DNA of 40,738 bases from Bacteroidales bacterium (GCA_030638325.1 DAOWEV010000193.1:1-40738), one strand, 5' to 3'; positions 31,609-39,546 are shown, numbered from the stretch's first letter. Notes: generated by a model from the sequence alone, not told the origin. Made by a program: numbers and translations.

Positions 31609-32373
31609 ATGAAAGTCCTGTTAAAATATTTTCTGTCTCTGTTATTTCTGATCTGGCTCATTCCTGTTTCCGGCCAGGTTAGCATTCAGGATTCTGCACT
31701 TACCATTCCAATGTTTTACGGAACTTACAGTTATCAGATCCCGCAAGCTGATATGGCTGAAAGATTCGGTAATAACTCGCTGATTGGTCCCGGGTTTCAG
31801 ATTAAGACTTCATCCAACTGGATATATGGTCTCGAATGGGGCTTTATTTTCGGCAACAATATTAAATACGGTTTTTCGATCTTTGATGATATCATGACAT
31901 CCGACGGGAACATCATCAGCGGAGACGGGGTGCCTGCTGTAGTAGCATTGTTTGAAAGAGGGAATATCTTTTCACTGAGGTTCGGCCGGCTCATTCCGGT
32001 ACTGAGCCCCAATCCCAATTCCGGAATTGTTATTGGTATCAGCGCAGGGTATTTGATGCATAAGATCAAGATAGAAGTAGAAAACAACAGCGCGCCACAA
32101 TTAAAAGGTGATTATAATAGAGGATATGACCGCATGTCAAGCGGGTTTGCCATCAGCGAATACGTGGGATACATGTACCTCGGAAACACCAGGATAATCA
32201 ATTTCTTTATAGGCGTTGAGTTTTATCAGGCCTGGACAAAAAGCAGAAGAGATTATATATTTGACCTGATGGGCCCCGACAAGAAGAACCGGTTTGATGT
32301 GCTCATCGGCCCTAAGATATCCTGGATAATACCATTGCATAGAAGAGCCCCGCAAGAATATTACCTGTATTAA
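31609..32373 (+). CDS. Predicted exported, probably outer-membrane protein of unknown function
   Basis: A 254-residue protein with a clear signal peptide (MKVLLKYFLSLLFLIWLIP, cut near SGQ at residues 22-24). The ATG at 31609 is chosen because it opens this signal; a start 16 codons upstream would bury it. The mature part is rich in alternating hydrophobic/aromatic strands (SNWIYGLEWGFIFGNNIKYG, then GIVIGISAGYLMHKIKIEVE and IINFFIGVEFYQAW), consistent with a small barrel. It ends in YYLY. I do not recognise a family. It is 13 nt upstream of waaA, so the two are likely cotranscribed. Confidence 0.75.
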   Translation: MKVLLKYFLSLLFLIWLIPVSGQVSIQDSALTIPMFYGTYSYQIPQADMAERFGNNSLIGPGFQIKTSSNWIYGLEWGFIFGNNIKYGFSIFDDIMTSDGNIISGDGVPAVVALFERGNIFSLRFGRLIPVLSPNPNSGIVIGISAGYLMHKIKIEVENNSAPQLKGDYNRGYDRMSSGFAISEYVGYMYLGNTRIINFFIGVEFYQAWTKSRRDYIFDLMGPDKKNRFDVLIGPKISWIIPLHRRAPQEYYLY

Positions 32374-32386
32374 TGTTACATCTTTC

Positions 32387-33637
32387 ATGTCATTTTTATA
32401 CAATATTACTATACGAACTTATGGGCTTGTCATCCGGTCTGCAGCTCCATTCAACGACAAAGCCAAAAAGTGGCTGCATGGAAGAAAAGATCTCTTCAGC
32501 GAGCTGGAAAATAAATTTGCCGGTTCCGGAAAAAAGACCAGAAGAATATGGTTTCATTGTGCCTCCCTCGGAGAATTTGAGCAAGGGCGGCCGGTGATTG
32601 AGAGGCTTCGGAAAGATCATGAAAATATCGAGATCATCCTGACTTTTTTCTCTCCTTCGGGCTATGAGATCAGAAAAAATTATGAGGGCGCTGACTATAT
32701 TTTCTATCTGCCATTGGATACTCCGAAAAATGCAGCGAAGTTTGTTGACCTGATAAATCCCGACCTCGCTATATTTGTGAAATATGAATTCTGGTTTAAT
32801 TACCTGCATGCCCTCAATACAAGAAATATTCCGGCAGTGGTCATATCGGCTATTTTTCGCAGGAACCAACATTTCTTCAAATGGTATGGCGCCTGGTTCC
32901 GGAAGCAACTTGATCATGTGAATTTTTTCTTTGTGCAGGACCAGGTCTCTTATGATTTGCTGGCCTCTATTGGAGCTGAACATGTTATCATAAGCGGAGA
33001 CACCCGTTTCGACAGGGTGACTGAGCTTGCGTCCAAAGCTAAAAAAAATCCTGTTGTGGAATCATTTTGCAAAAGATCGCAGGTGATGCTTGCCGGAAGC
33101 ACCTGGCCCCGGGATGAAGAAATCATTCTTAAGCTGATCGGGCAATCTTCCGGGTCACTCAAAATCATTTTCGCCCCGCATGAAGTAGATGAGAACAGGA
33201 TCAGGACATTACAACAAAAGCTTTCCGGAGAGAAGGTTTTGAGGTACTCCGAAGCAAATGAAGAGAATGTTAAAAAAGCACAGATACTTATCATCGACGG
33301 CATCGGATACCTCTCCAGCCTGTATCAATACGCAACGATCGCTTACATCGGAGGCGGGTTCGGGACCGGCATACACAATATCCTGGAGGCCGCCACCTTC
33401 GGGAAACCGGTCATTTTCGGGCAAAACTATAACAAATTCAAAGAGGCTGTCGACCTGGTGGAAGCCGCAGGAGCATTCTGCATTCATGACGAGGAGGAAC
33501 TGGTGAAAACGGCGGACTTCTTGCTCAATAATCAAAAAACCTATCAAAATGCCTCACAGATATGCCGGGAATATGTTGAAAAGCATGCCGGGGCTACCGG
33601 GGTGATTGTGGAAACTCTTTCACGGTACCGCTTTTAA
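32387..33637 (+). CDS. waaA: 3-deoxy-D-manno-octulosonic acid transferase
   Basis: WaaA (KdtA) adds Kdo to lipid A precursor at the cytoplasmic face of the inner membrane, an early step in lipopolysaccharide core assembly. The 416-residue GT-B enzyme has an N-terminal membrane-associated segment (SFLYNITIRTYGLVIRSAAP). The catalytic glutamate is Glu63 in WFHCASLGEFEQGRP, the Bacteroidota form of the usual SVGE motif. VISAIFRRNQHFFKWYG, AGSTWPRDEEI and the C-terminal donor-site motif GGGFGTGIHNILEAATFGKP complete the family signs. It follows the exported protein gene by 13 nt and precedes the aminopeptidase by 45 nt. Confidence 0.95.
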   Translation: MSFLYNITIRTYGLVIRSAAPFNDKAKKWLHGRKDLFSELENKFAGSGKKTRRIWFHCASLGEFEQGRPVIERLRKDHENIEIILTFFSPSGYEIRKNYEGADYIFYLPLDTPKNAAKFVDLINPDLAIFVKYEFWFNYLHALNTRNIPAVVISAIFRRNQHFFKWYGAWFRKQLDHVNFFFVQDQVSYDLLASIGAEHVIISGDTRFDRVTELASKAKKNPVVESFCKRSQVMLAGSTWPRDEEIILKLIGQSSGSLKIIFAPHEVDENRIRTLQQKLSGEKVLRYSEANEENVKKAQILIIDGIGYLSSLYQYATIAYIGGGFGTGIHNILEAATFGKPVIFGQNYNKFKEAVDLVEAAGAFCIHDEEELVKTADFLLNNQKTYQNASQICREYVEKHAGATGVIVETLSRYRF

Positions 33638-33645
33638 AACTTTCA

Positions 33646-33653
33646 TACCTTTG
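33646..33653 (+). promoter_or_regulatory. Predicted -7 promoter element of the leucyl aminopeptidase gene
   Basis: TACCTTTG matches TAnnTTTG exactly and lies 29 bases before the ATG, just after the waaA stop codon. Confidence 0.45.
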
Positions 33654-33682
33654 CATGCATTGAATTTTAAGATCATTTTAAA

Positions 33683-35113
33683 ATGAAGCTGACACGTGTA
33701 AATAAAGTACCCGGACCGGATAGTTTTATTCTTCTAATCTCTGATATCAGCTCGCTTGAAGGAACGTCATACCTTTCTCCGGAAGAGCTTGCTTATGCAA
33801 AAAAGACCCTGAATGACAAAAAAAATACAATGTGCCTGGACCGCCTCGGAAAGATGGCTTGTATCCATGTCTTTAAGAGAGATGATAATAATGCAAAAAG
33901 GCTGGAATCATGCAGAAAAGCGGGTGATAAAATAGCCGCTGACCTGAATGGCCATAAGATCAAAAATGTTGTGGTCATCGATGTGGAGAATGTCATGGAT
34001 GAAGCGCTTTCAATGGCCGAAGGGATCATGCTGGGGAATTACCAGTTTGTCAAATACCTGAAGGAGAAGAAGGAAAATTCCCTGAAATCGGTAAATATTC
34101 TGTCAAAGGCGGTTAAGAAGAGCCATGTTGATATGTTGAATATTGTGGTGGATGCAACCTGCCTCGCAAGAACCCTGGTGAATGAGCCTGTTTCCTTCCT
34201 GAATGCGGTCAGGCTGTCAAATGAGATCAGGAAGATGGGAACGGAAAGCGGAGCTAAAGTGGAAGTGCTGAACAAGAAAAAGATCGAGTCTTTGAAGATG
34301 GGCGGACTGCTGGCGGTCAACAAAGGCAGTGTGGATCCCCCGACCTTTACCATCATGGAGTGGAAACCCGAAAAGCCGGCAAACAAAAAACCTGTGGTAC
34401 TGGTCGGGAAAGGGGTTGTATTCGATACCGGGGGATTGAATCTCAAACCCGGCAATTATATGGACGATATGAAATGCGACATGGCAGGTGCAGCGACGAT
34501 GTCAGCAACTATTTATGCAGTGGCCAGGGCGGGATTGCCGGTGCATGTGATCGGACTGATCCCGGCTACCGATAACCGCCTCAATGGAAACGCCTATGTT
34601 TCTGGAGATGTGATCAGGATGTACGACGGCACCACAGTGGAGGTCAAAAATACTGATGCTGAAGGAAGAATGATACTTGCAGACGCCCTCAGCTATGCCA
34701 AAAAATACAAGCCGGAACTGGTGATCGATGCAGCAACGCTCACAGGGGCTGCCAGACGTGCTATCGGCAAATATGGCATCGTCGCCATGGAAAACAAGGC
34801 CGGAGAACAAATGGAAAGCTTAAAAGAAAGCGGCGAAAGAGTGTATGAAAGAATTGCTGTGTTTCCATTCTGGGAAGAATATGCCGAGCTTATCAAATCC
34901 AACATTGCAGACATCAAGAATATTGGCGGCCTCGATGCAGGTATGATCACCGCCGGTAAGTTCCTGGAACATTTTACAGATTATCCTTTCATTCACTTAG
35001 ACATAGCGGGCCCTGCTCATATTGAAAAGAAAGACAGTTACAGAACGACAGGCGGCACCGGGACAGGTGTTAGATTATTGTTTGATTTTCTGAAAAACTA
35101 CTGTACTGATTAG
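33683..35113 (+). CDS. pepA: M17 family leucyl aminopeptidase
   Basis: M17 aminopeptidases release N-terminal residues from peptides with two active-site metals. The 476-residue protein has a divergent N-terminal domain and a well-kept catalytic domain (from about residue 165). Metal ligands and catalytic residues are visible: Lys243 and Asp248 in VGKGVVFDTGGLNLKP, Asp266 in MKCDMAGAA, and Asp325, Glu327 and Arg329 in NTDAEGRMILADAL. The C terminus has HLDIAGPAHIEKKD and TGGTGTGVRLL. The enzyme should be active. It lies at the end of the plus-strand run and is followed by a hairpin. Confidence 0.93.
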   Translation: MKLTRVNKVPGPDSFILLISDISSLEGTSYLSPEELAYAKKTLNDKKNTMCLDRLGKMACIHVFKRDDNNAKRLESCRKAGDKIAADLNGHKIKNVVVIDVENVMDEALSMAEGIMLGNYQFVKYLKEKKENSLKSVNILSKAVKKSHVDMLNIVVDATCLARTLVNEPVSFLNAVRLSNEIRKMGTESGAKVEVLNKKKIESLKMGGLLAVNKGSVDPPTFTIMEWKPEKPANKKPVVLVGKGVVFDTGGLNLKPGNYMDDMKCDMAGAATMSATIYAVARAGLPVHVIGLIPATDNRLNGNAYVSGDVIRMYDGTTVEVKNTDAEGRMILADALSYAKKYKPELVIDAATLTGAARRAIGKYGIVAMENKAGEQMESLKESGERVYERIAVFPFWEEYAELIKSNIADIKNIGGLDAGMITAGKFLEHFTDYPFIHLDIAGPAHIEKKDSYRTTGGTGTGVRLLFDFLKNYCTD

Positions 35114-35143
35114 AGGCTGGCCTTAAAGGCTAAAAGCGGCAAT

Positions 35144-35222
35144 AAAAAAAGGGGTGCACCTCTGCACCCCAGCCAAGCTAAAACTAATAGGTAGGAATAA
35201 TAAAACTGTTTTATTATCAGTT
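35144..35222 (-). ncRNA. Candidate small RNA, minus strand
   Basis: Reading the minus strand, an exact -7 element (TAATTTTG at 35235-35228) is followed by about 79 nt. These hold a 10-bp hairpin (ATAATAAAAC, loop A, GTTTTATTAT; 35217-35197), an unpaired stretch and a textbook intrinsic terminator. The terminator is an 8-bp stem (GGGGTGCA / TGCACCCC, 35170-35151) followed by seven T. No open reading frame of note fits inside. No minus-strand gene lies within range that this terminator could otherwise serve. Not matched to a known RNA family; inferred from structure only. Confidence 0.5.
35151..35170. terminator. 8-bp hairpin downstream of pepA
   Basis: GGGGTGCA, loop CCTC and TGCACCCC form a perfect stem. 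The T-run (seven T) is on the minus-strand 3' side, so it is a standard terminator for minus-strand transcription. For pepA (plus) it has the stem but no T-tail. Confidence 0.7.
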
Positions 35223-35227
35223 AATTG

Positions 35228-35235
35228 CAAAATTA
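35228..35235 (-). promoter_or_regulatory. Predicted -7 promoter element of the candidate small RNA
   Basis: Minus strand TAATTTTG, exact TAnnTTTG match. The upstream 30 bases are A/T-rich but lack a clear TTG at the -33 position. Confidence 0.45.
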
Positions 35236-35375
35236 TAGAGAAGTAATACGGTTTTTTATAAGTTTTTTTAAAAAAATATTAACAAATTGTTAATAACCTT
35301 TTGAAAGACAGTGTGTTTTCATAATTTAAAGCATATAAATCAAAATATAATACCATCCACTAAAACCTGAAACTA

Positions 35376-35990
35376 TTGTACTTCATAAAAACACCCGGCA
35401 TATTAAAAACGATCTTTCCATCTAATCTGATATGGGATATTCATACAGAAGATAAGATCATTTATCTGACCATTGATGACGGGCCTACACCGGATCTCAC
35501 ACTTGCCATTCTTAATATTTTAAAAGAATTTAATGCTCAGGTCACCTTTTTTTGTGTCGGAGATAATGTTGAAAAGCATCCTTTTTTGTATTCAGAAATT
35601 TTAAACGCCGGCCATGCTGCCGGGAACCATACCTTCAACCATCTGAATGGCTGGAAAACGGCAACAGCTGATTATTTAAATAATGTGGAGCAATGCAAAC
35701 AGCTTGTGGCAGGCGATCTTTTCAGGCCTCCATACGGCCGCATCTCATTCAGCCAGAACAAGGCCCTGAAAAAAGATTTCAGGATCGTCCTGTGGTCGGT
35801 GCTGAGTGGTGACTTTGACCAAAAAGTATCGAAAGAAAAGTGCCTGGAAAATGTGATTAAACACACCAAACAAGGTTCTATTGTTGTGTTCCATGATCAT
35901 ATTAAAGCAGCCCGGAATTTGCTTTATGCCTTACCAGGATTTCTAAAGGAATTCAAAAAGAAAGGATTTCGTTTTGAGGCGTTGGGCTAA
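35376..35990 (+). CDS. Polysaccharide deacetylase family protein (NodB domain)
   Basis: NodB-type (CE4) enzymes remove acetyl groups from N-acetylglucosamine-containing polymers or related sugars with a bound metal. The 204-residue protein is little more than the NodB domain. Asp34-Asp35 are in TIDDGPTPDLT, the metal-binding His85 and His89 are in HAAGNHTFNHL, and RPPYGR and VLWSVLSGDFD are the remaining catalytic motifs. The TTG at 35376 gives the MYFIKTP start and normal length; no ATG fits before the catalytic domain. No signal peptide is evident, so the substrate may be a cytoplasmic or membrane-side precursor. It is a single gene. Confidence 0.88.
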   Translation: MYFIKTPGILKTIFPSNLIWDIHTEDKIIYLTIDDGPTPDLTLAILNILKEFNAQVTFFCVGDNVEKHPFLYSEILNAGHAAGNHTFNHLNGWKTATADYLNNVEQCKQLVAGDLFRPPYGRISFSQNKALKKDFRIVLWSVLSGDFDQKVSKEKCLENVIKHTKQGSIVVFHDHIKAARNLLYALPGFLKEFKKKGFRFEALG

Positions 35991-36014
35991 GCTGTCTTTC
36001 AGCTGGAATAATAA

Positions 36015-36074
36015 CCGTATGCAAAGTATACGGAAAAACATGCGAAACATTAATCAGAACCCCGAATGGGGTTC
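36015..36074. terminator. Two hairpins after the deacetylase gene
   Basis: CCGTAT/ATACGG (36015-36033) and GAACCCC-GAAT-GGGGTTC (36057-36074, 7-bp stem) lie 25-85 bases after the deacetylase stop. Neither has a strong T-tail. They are plausible transcript ends but not certain. Confidence 0.35.
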
Positions 36075-36130
36075 AACAAACAACACCAATATTTCAAAAG
36101 CCAGATAATACGGCAAAGAAAAGGAGGTGA

Positions 36131-36221
36131 TTTACAGTTTACAATTTACGATGTACAATTTACAAAGTTGGGGGGGCGGGAATTACATCGTAAATAGTAA
36201 ACTGTAAACTGTAAATTGTAA
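36131..36221. repeat. Heptamer-based inverted repeat with a central G-tract
   Basis: The left arm is built of heptamers TTTACAG, TTTACAA, TTTACGA and TGTACAA; the right arm mirrors it (TACATCGTAAA, then TAGTAAA, CTGTAAA, CTGTAAA, TTGTAAA). TTTACGATGTA and TACATCGTAAA pair perfectly. The loop holds a run of seven G, a C and three G. It occupies part of the 349-bp gap 35991-36339, which has no evident gene. Confidence 0.85.
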
Positions 36222-36339
36222 AACCGCTTCACGGTTCACAATAGATTGATGAATACCTCACTTGATAATGAACTACAAAATTACGACATGACTGTTTTTA
36301 GCGGGTCAGGAGTTCTGAACTTTCAACTCGTAATTCAAG

Positions 36340-37005
36340 TTAAAAATAATAAATCTCCTCTTCCCCGGCATATTCAATATCCTTTAACATGCTACGGTCG
36401 TAGCGCTCTTTGATTATTTGGGCGATGCCTGACTCATAATCTTTTTTTCTCAGTATAAATTTAATATTATCCCGACCGGTAACGGATTGATATGCTTTCA
36501 GAAGTCTTTTTGCTTTTCTCTCAAAATTCCCGCTGGGCAATATATATAATTGGTTTTCAACCTCTTCCTGTCCATCACACAATTCAAATCCGATCAATTT
36601 ATTATACTTGATGGCCCTTGTGTTAGTTTTCAATATCCGGGCATAAGCTATCAAACCACCTATTATTATCCCGAGCTCCGCAAGGATCAAAATCGCCAGG
36701 ATCGGAACAGGTGTATTGTAAATATCCTTATCCCAGAAAAAGATACCAGTCTCCATAGTATTCTTTTCCCAGTCGATGTTCTTCCCGTTTATGAGGCCAA
36801 TTTTCTTATCCTTATATTCAATGATAAAATACAGGTTGTTATTATTGTTTATGGATTCAAACCACTGCTGTTGCATTTCCTCTGTAATATGCCCCCTGTA
36901 TTCCATGAATTGCGAGATCAAAGGTGAAGTTCTCCATTTCCGCACAAGTTCGATGTCTCCTTCCTCAAGGCGCCTGAAAGTAATATCGAATTTCTTTATG
37001 ATCAT
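36340..37005 (-). CDS. GNAT family N-acetyltransferase
   Basis: A 221-residue GNAT-fold acetyltransferase, substrate unknown. It begins MIIKKFDITFRRLEEGDIEL then VRKWRTSP, the pattern of RimJ/PseH-like enzymes. FIIEYKDKKIGLINGKNIDW and METGIFFWDK form the central strands. The segment ARILKTNTRAIKYNKLIGFE is the normal place where the acceptor residue follows an N-R-A-I helix. A PseH-like enzyme would acetylate an amino sugar, which fits the envelope-sugar surroundings, but no partner genes for pseudaminic acid are here. The ATG follows a TACCTTTG promoter element. It is a single gene, divergent from the radical SAM gene. Confidence 0.85.
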   Translation of the reverse strand: MIIKKFDITFRRLEEGDIELVRKWRTSPLISQFMEYRGHITEEMQQQWFESINNNNNLYFIIEYKDKKIGLINGKNIDWEKNTMETGIFFWDKDIYNTPVPILAILILAELGIIIGGLIAYARILKTNTRAIKYNKLIGFELCDGQEEVENQLYILPSGNFERKAKRLLKAYQSVTGRDNIKFILRKKDYESGIAQIIKERYDRSMLKDIEYAGEEEIYYF

Positions 37006-37024
37006 TTTAGACTGGTTTATTTTT

Positions 37025-37032
37025 CAAAGGTA
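37025..37032 (-). promoter_or_regulatory. Predicted -7 promoter element of the GNAT gene
   Basis: Minus strand TACCTTTG, exact TAnnTTTG match 19 bases before the ATG; back to back with the radical SAM promoter. Confidence 0.45.
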
Positions 37033-37065
37033 AAAGTAAAATTCACCTGATGAAATATTTATCTT

Positions 37066-37073
37066 TAATTTTG
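37066..37073 (+). promoter_or_regulatory. Predicted -7 promoter element of the radical SAM gene
   Basis: TAATTTTG matches TAnnTTTG exactly, 30 bases before the ATG. Confidence 0.45.
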
Positions 37074-37103
37074 TCACTCATCTGAAATGCTGAATATACT
37101 GAT

Positions 37104-38480
37104 ATGCCCAGGCGAAGAAAATTATTGTTGATAAACCCTTTCAATCAAATGACCAAAGAGGGCTTTTTTGATACCAATACGATTTCCCCGCCTTTGGGCC
37201 TTGGAATAGTTGCAGCCCTGACTCCTGCACACTGGGATGTGGAGATCCTGGATGAGAACTTCGACACTTTTGAATACCGGGAAGCTGACCTGGTAGGACT
37301 TACTGCCCTGACTTCGGCTGTCAACAGGGCCTACGAGATAGCGGGTATTTACAGGGAAAAGGGCATAAAAACTGTCTTAGGGGGGATACATGTTTCAATG
37401 CTCCATGAAGAAGCGCTGAAGTATGCAGACTCGGTCGTGATTGGAGAAGCCGAGAGCGTCTGGGCACAGCTCATTGCAGATTTTGAACAGGGTGTCCTGA
37501 AGAGAAAGTACAAAGCAGAATTACTGCCGATGAACAAGGCTCCCCTGCCCCGCCGGGATCTGTTTCATCCCGGCTATGTATATGCAAACATCCAGACTAC
37601 GAGAGGTTGCCCGATGAAGTGTGATTTCTGTTCGGTGCATATCTTCAATGGCAGCCATTACCGCCAGCGTCCGGTGGAGGAGGTGCTGGATGAACTGGAA
37701 ACCATTCAGAAGGATCGTTTATTCTTCATCGATGATAATATTATTGGCTATAGCAAAAGCTCTGCCGAAAGGGCTGTTGAGCTGTTTAAAGGAATGATCA
37801 GGCGCGGCATCAAAAAAGACTGGTTGTGCCAGGCATCCCTGAACGTTGCCGACAATGAAGAAGTCCTGAAATATGCGGCTGAAAGTGGATGCAGGATGAT
37901 CCTGATTGGCATAGAATCAGAAAAAGAAGGCCAGTTGGAAGAGGTCAACAAGAAAATGAACCTGAAGATAGGCACCGAAAACTATCAAAAAGTCTTCGAT
38001 AAGATCCACAAGCATGGCATCAGCGTCCTGGGTGCATTCATTTACGGGCTGGACACCGATTCTGTTGAAGACCTTGAAAACCGGACAGATTATGCGATCC
38101 ATTCAAATGTAGATGCGATCCAGGCCACTATTGTCACTCCCCTTCCCGGCACGAGCTTGTTTAAACGGCTGGAAAGAGAAAACAGGTTGTTGTACACCAA
38201 CTTTCCGAAAGACTGGGAACACTACCATTTTCTGGAGGTAGTGTACAAACCGAAATTAATGACCGCTCCGGAACTGACCACAGCCATGCACGATAACTGG
38301 GTTAGGATGTGGGACTTAAAGGTTCTGCAAAGAAAAATGCTCCGGACATTAAAAGCCACTAAAAATTCCAGAGCTGCCGTGTTTGCCTATTTTGCGAGCC
38401 TGGAGCGGCACAATGCGGCATTCGGGACAAGCCGGCAACCTATCGACCTGAATAAGATGCTGCAAGGGCTTTCAAAGTAA
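37104..38480 (+). CDS. B12-binding-domain radical SAM protein
   Basis: An iron-sulphur enzyme that cleaves S-adenosylmethionine to a radical and has a cobalamin-binding-like N-terminal domain. The 458-residue protein has the B12-binding-type Rossmann region at about 5-135 (SPPLGLGIVAALTPAHWDVE, VGLTALTSAV, VLGGIHVSM, VIGEAESVW). It lacks an obvious DxHxxG motif, so cobalamin may be bound base-off or not at all. The radical SAM cluster is Cys169-x3-Cys173-x2-Cys176 in TTRGCPMKCDFCSV, followed by RLFFIDDNIIG and LIGIESEKEGQ. A C-terminal helical region (about 330-440) resembles DUF4070. The substrate is unknown; related enzymes act in methylation or lipid and hopanoid modification. It is a single gene. 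Confidence 0.9.
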   Translation: MPRRRKLLLINPFNQMTKEGFFDTNTISPPLGLGIVAALTPAHWDVEILDENFDTFEYREADLVGLTALTSAVNRAYEIAGIYREKGIKTVLGGIHVSMLHEEALKYADSVVIGEAESVWAQLIADFEQGVLKRKYKAELLPMNKAPLPRRDLFHPGYVYANIQTTRGCPMKCDFCSVHIFNGSHYRQRPVEEVLDELETIQKDRLFFIDDNIIGYSKSSAERAVELFKGMIRRGIKKDWLCQASLNVADNEEVLKYAAESGCRMILIGIESEKEGQLEEVNKKMNLKIGTENYQKVFDKIHKHGISVLGAFIYGLDTDSVEDLENRTDYAIHSNVDAIQATIVTPLPGTSLFKRLERENRLLYTNFPKDWEHYHFLEVVYKPKLMTAPELTTAMHDNWVRMWDLKVLQRKMLRTLKATKNSRAAVFAYFASLERHNAAFGTSRQPIDLNKMLQGLSK

Positions 38481-38498
38481 CTAAATCAATTAGGAATT

Positions 38499-38519
38499 AG
38501 GAATTGAAACCGCTATGCG
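38499..38519. repeat. Short heptamer repeat after the radical SAM gene
   Basis: ATTAGGA occurs twice in tandem with a third partial unit (ATTGAAA), about 13 bases after the stop codon. It is short, and is listed because the period matches the other 7-bp arrays. Confidence 0.4.
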
Positions 38520-38548
38520 GGAATTGAATTTCGACAACATCCAATTTG

Positions 38549-38564
38549 ATCCGCCCAGGCGGAT
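38549..38564. terminator. Hairpin between the convergent radical SAM and GT2 genes
   Basis: ATCCGCC, loop CA and GGCGGAT form a 7-bp stem. A T-rich tail (ACTTTTT) follows 10 bases later on the plus strand. It is a possible transcript end for either convergent gene. Confidence 0.35.
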
Positions 38565-38592
38565 GGTAAGTTTGACTTTTTAAGAGCCTATG

Positions 38593-39516
38593 TTATTTCA
38601 GTATTTTACCAATCGAAAAAGGCGGCTTTTTATTCTGAATATGATAGATACGGCTCAGGTAACCTCCGATCACACCGAGGCTGAAAACAATGATGCTGGT
38701 GGAAAAGAGAATCGTGACGATAAGCGAGGTATATCCTAATGGAGTATTAAAGAAGAGTCTCTTGATGATGAACTGAACACCCATCAGGAAGCTTAATACT
38801 GAAACGATCAATCCCCCATAAACCATAAGTTTCAAAGGAACATTGGTATAATAATACATAAGGTTGGAGGAGAGCTTCAGCAATTTGCCGGCAGTATATC
38901 CGGATTTCTGTCCTTTCCGTTTATGATGGTCAACCCACACAAAATCAATATCATCGGTATACCAGTTCAGCACCTCATCAATGAATATAAAACTATGATT
39001 GTGCGAGAGCACATCATCGATAAGGGATTTGCTGATCAGGCGGAAAGAAGATCCCTTGCCCGAACGTTTAAGCAATATTTTAGATGATCTCTTTATGGAT
39101 TTACTTGCAATGTTTCTTGCAACAGAGTGTTGCTTCTTGTGATATATTCCATATACCAGGTCCGCCTGGCTTTCTTCATGGGCAGCAATCAGTTTATTTA
39201 TCTCTTCCGGAGGATTCTGCAAGTCATCATCAATCGTGATAATATATTTACCTTGTGCAAAACCGAAACCGCAAAAAGTCGCATTATGCTGACCAAAATT
39301 CTTATTCAGCTTAATGGCTGTGATCAGATCCGGATATTTTTCTTTCAGCATTGTCAGAACATGCCAACTATTGTCAGGGCCCCCATCTTCAACAAAGATC
39401 ACCTCAAAACTCTTCCCTGGTTCTTCGAAAACCTGTTTGATCCGTATAAAGAGTTCCTCCAGCGTGTTTTCACTATTAAAGACAGGAACTACAACTGAAA
39501 AGTCTACTTTGCTCAT
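38593..39516 (-). CDS. Membrane glycosyltransferase family 2 (DPM1/GtrB/ArnC-like)
   Basis: Enzymes of this group transfer a sugar from a nucleotide donor to undecaprenyl phosphate at the inner face of the inner membrane. The 307-residue protein has the GT2 start DFSVVVPVFNSENTLEELF and the VEDGGPDNSW loop. The Asp96-Asp97-Asp98 metal motif is in YIITIDDDLQNPPEE. A RHG-type acceptor segment and two C-terminal membrane helices follow (about 229-250 and 262-290, ending GVIGGYLSRIYHIQNKKPP). The topology matches GtrB/ArnC. The sugar cannot be told from sequence. A TATCTTTG promoter element lies upstream, next to repeat copy B. Confidence 0.9.
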   Translation of the reverse strand: MSKVDFSVVVPVFNSENTLEELFIRIKQVFEEPGKSFEVIFVEDGGPDNSWHVLTMLKEKYPDLITAIKLNKNFGQHNATFCGFGFAQGKYIITIDDDLQNPPEEINKLIAAHEESQADLVYGIYHKKQHSVARNIASKSIKRSSKILLKRSGKGSSFRLISKSLIDDVLSHNHSFIFIDEVLNWYTDDIDFVWVDHHKRKGQKSGYTAGKLLKLSSNLMYYYTNVPLKLMVYGGLIVSVLSFLMGVQFIIKRLFFNTPLGYTSLIVTILFSTSIIVFSLGVIGGYLSRIYHIQNKKPPFSIGKILK

Positions 39517-39538
39517 TGCTGAAAAACTATATTACTAA

Positions 39539-39546
39539 CAAAGATA
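39539..39546 (-). promoter_or_regulatory. Predicted -7 promoter element of the GT2 gene
   Basis: Minus strand TATCTTTG, exact TAnnTTTG match 22 bases before the ATG. The MITE-like copy B begins 5 bases further upstream, so the -33 region of this promoter lies inside the repeat. Confidence 0.45.

Noticed and set aside
32396..32983. 195-codon minus-strand frame opposite waaA
   Set aside because: It is a shadow of the conserved WaaA N-terminal domain with no motif of its own.
36340..37005. Pseudaminic acid acetyltransferase PseH
   Set aside because: The fold is compatible, but none of the other pse genes is in the window, so only a general GNAT call is justified.
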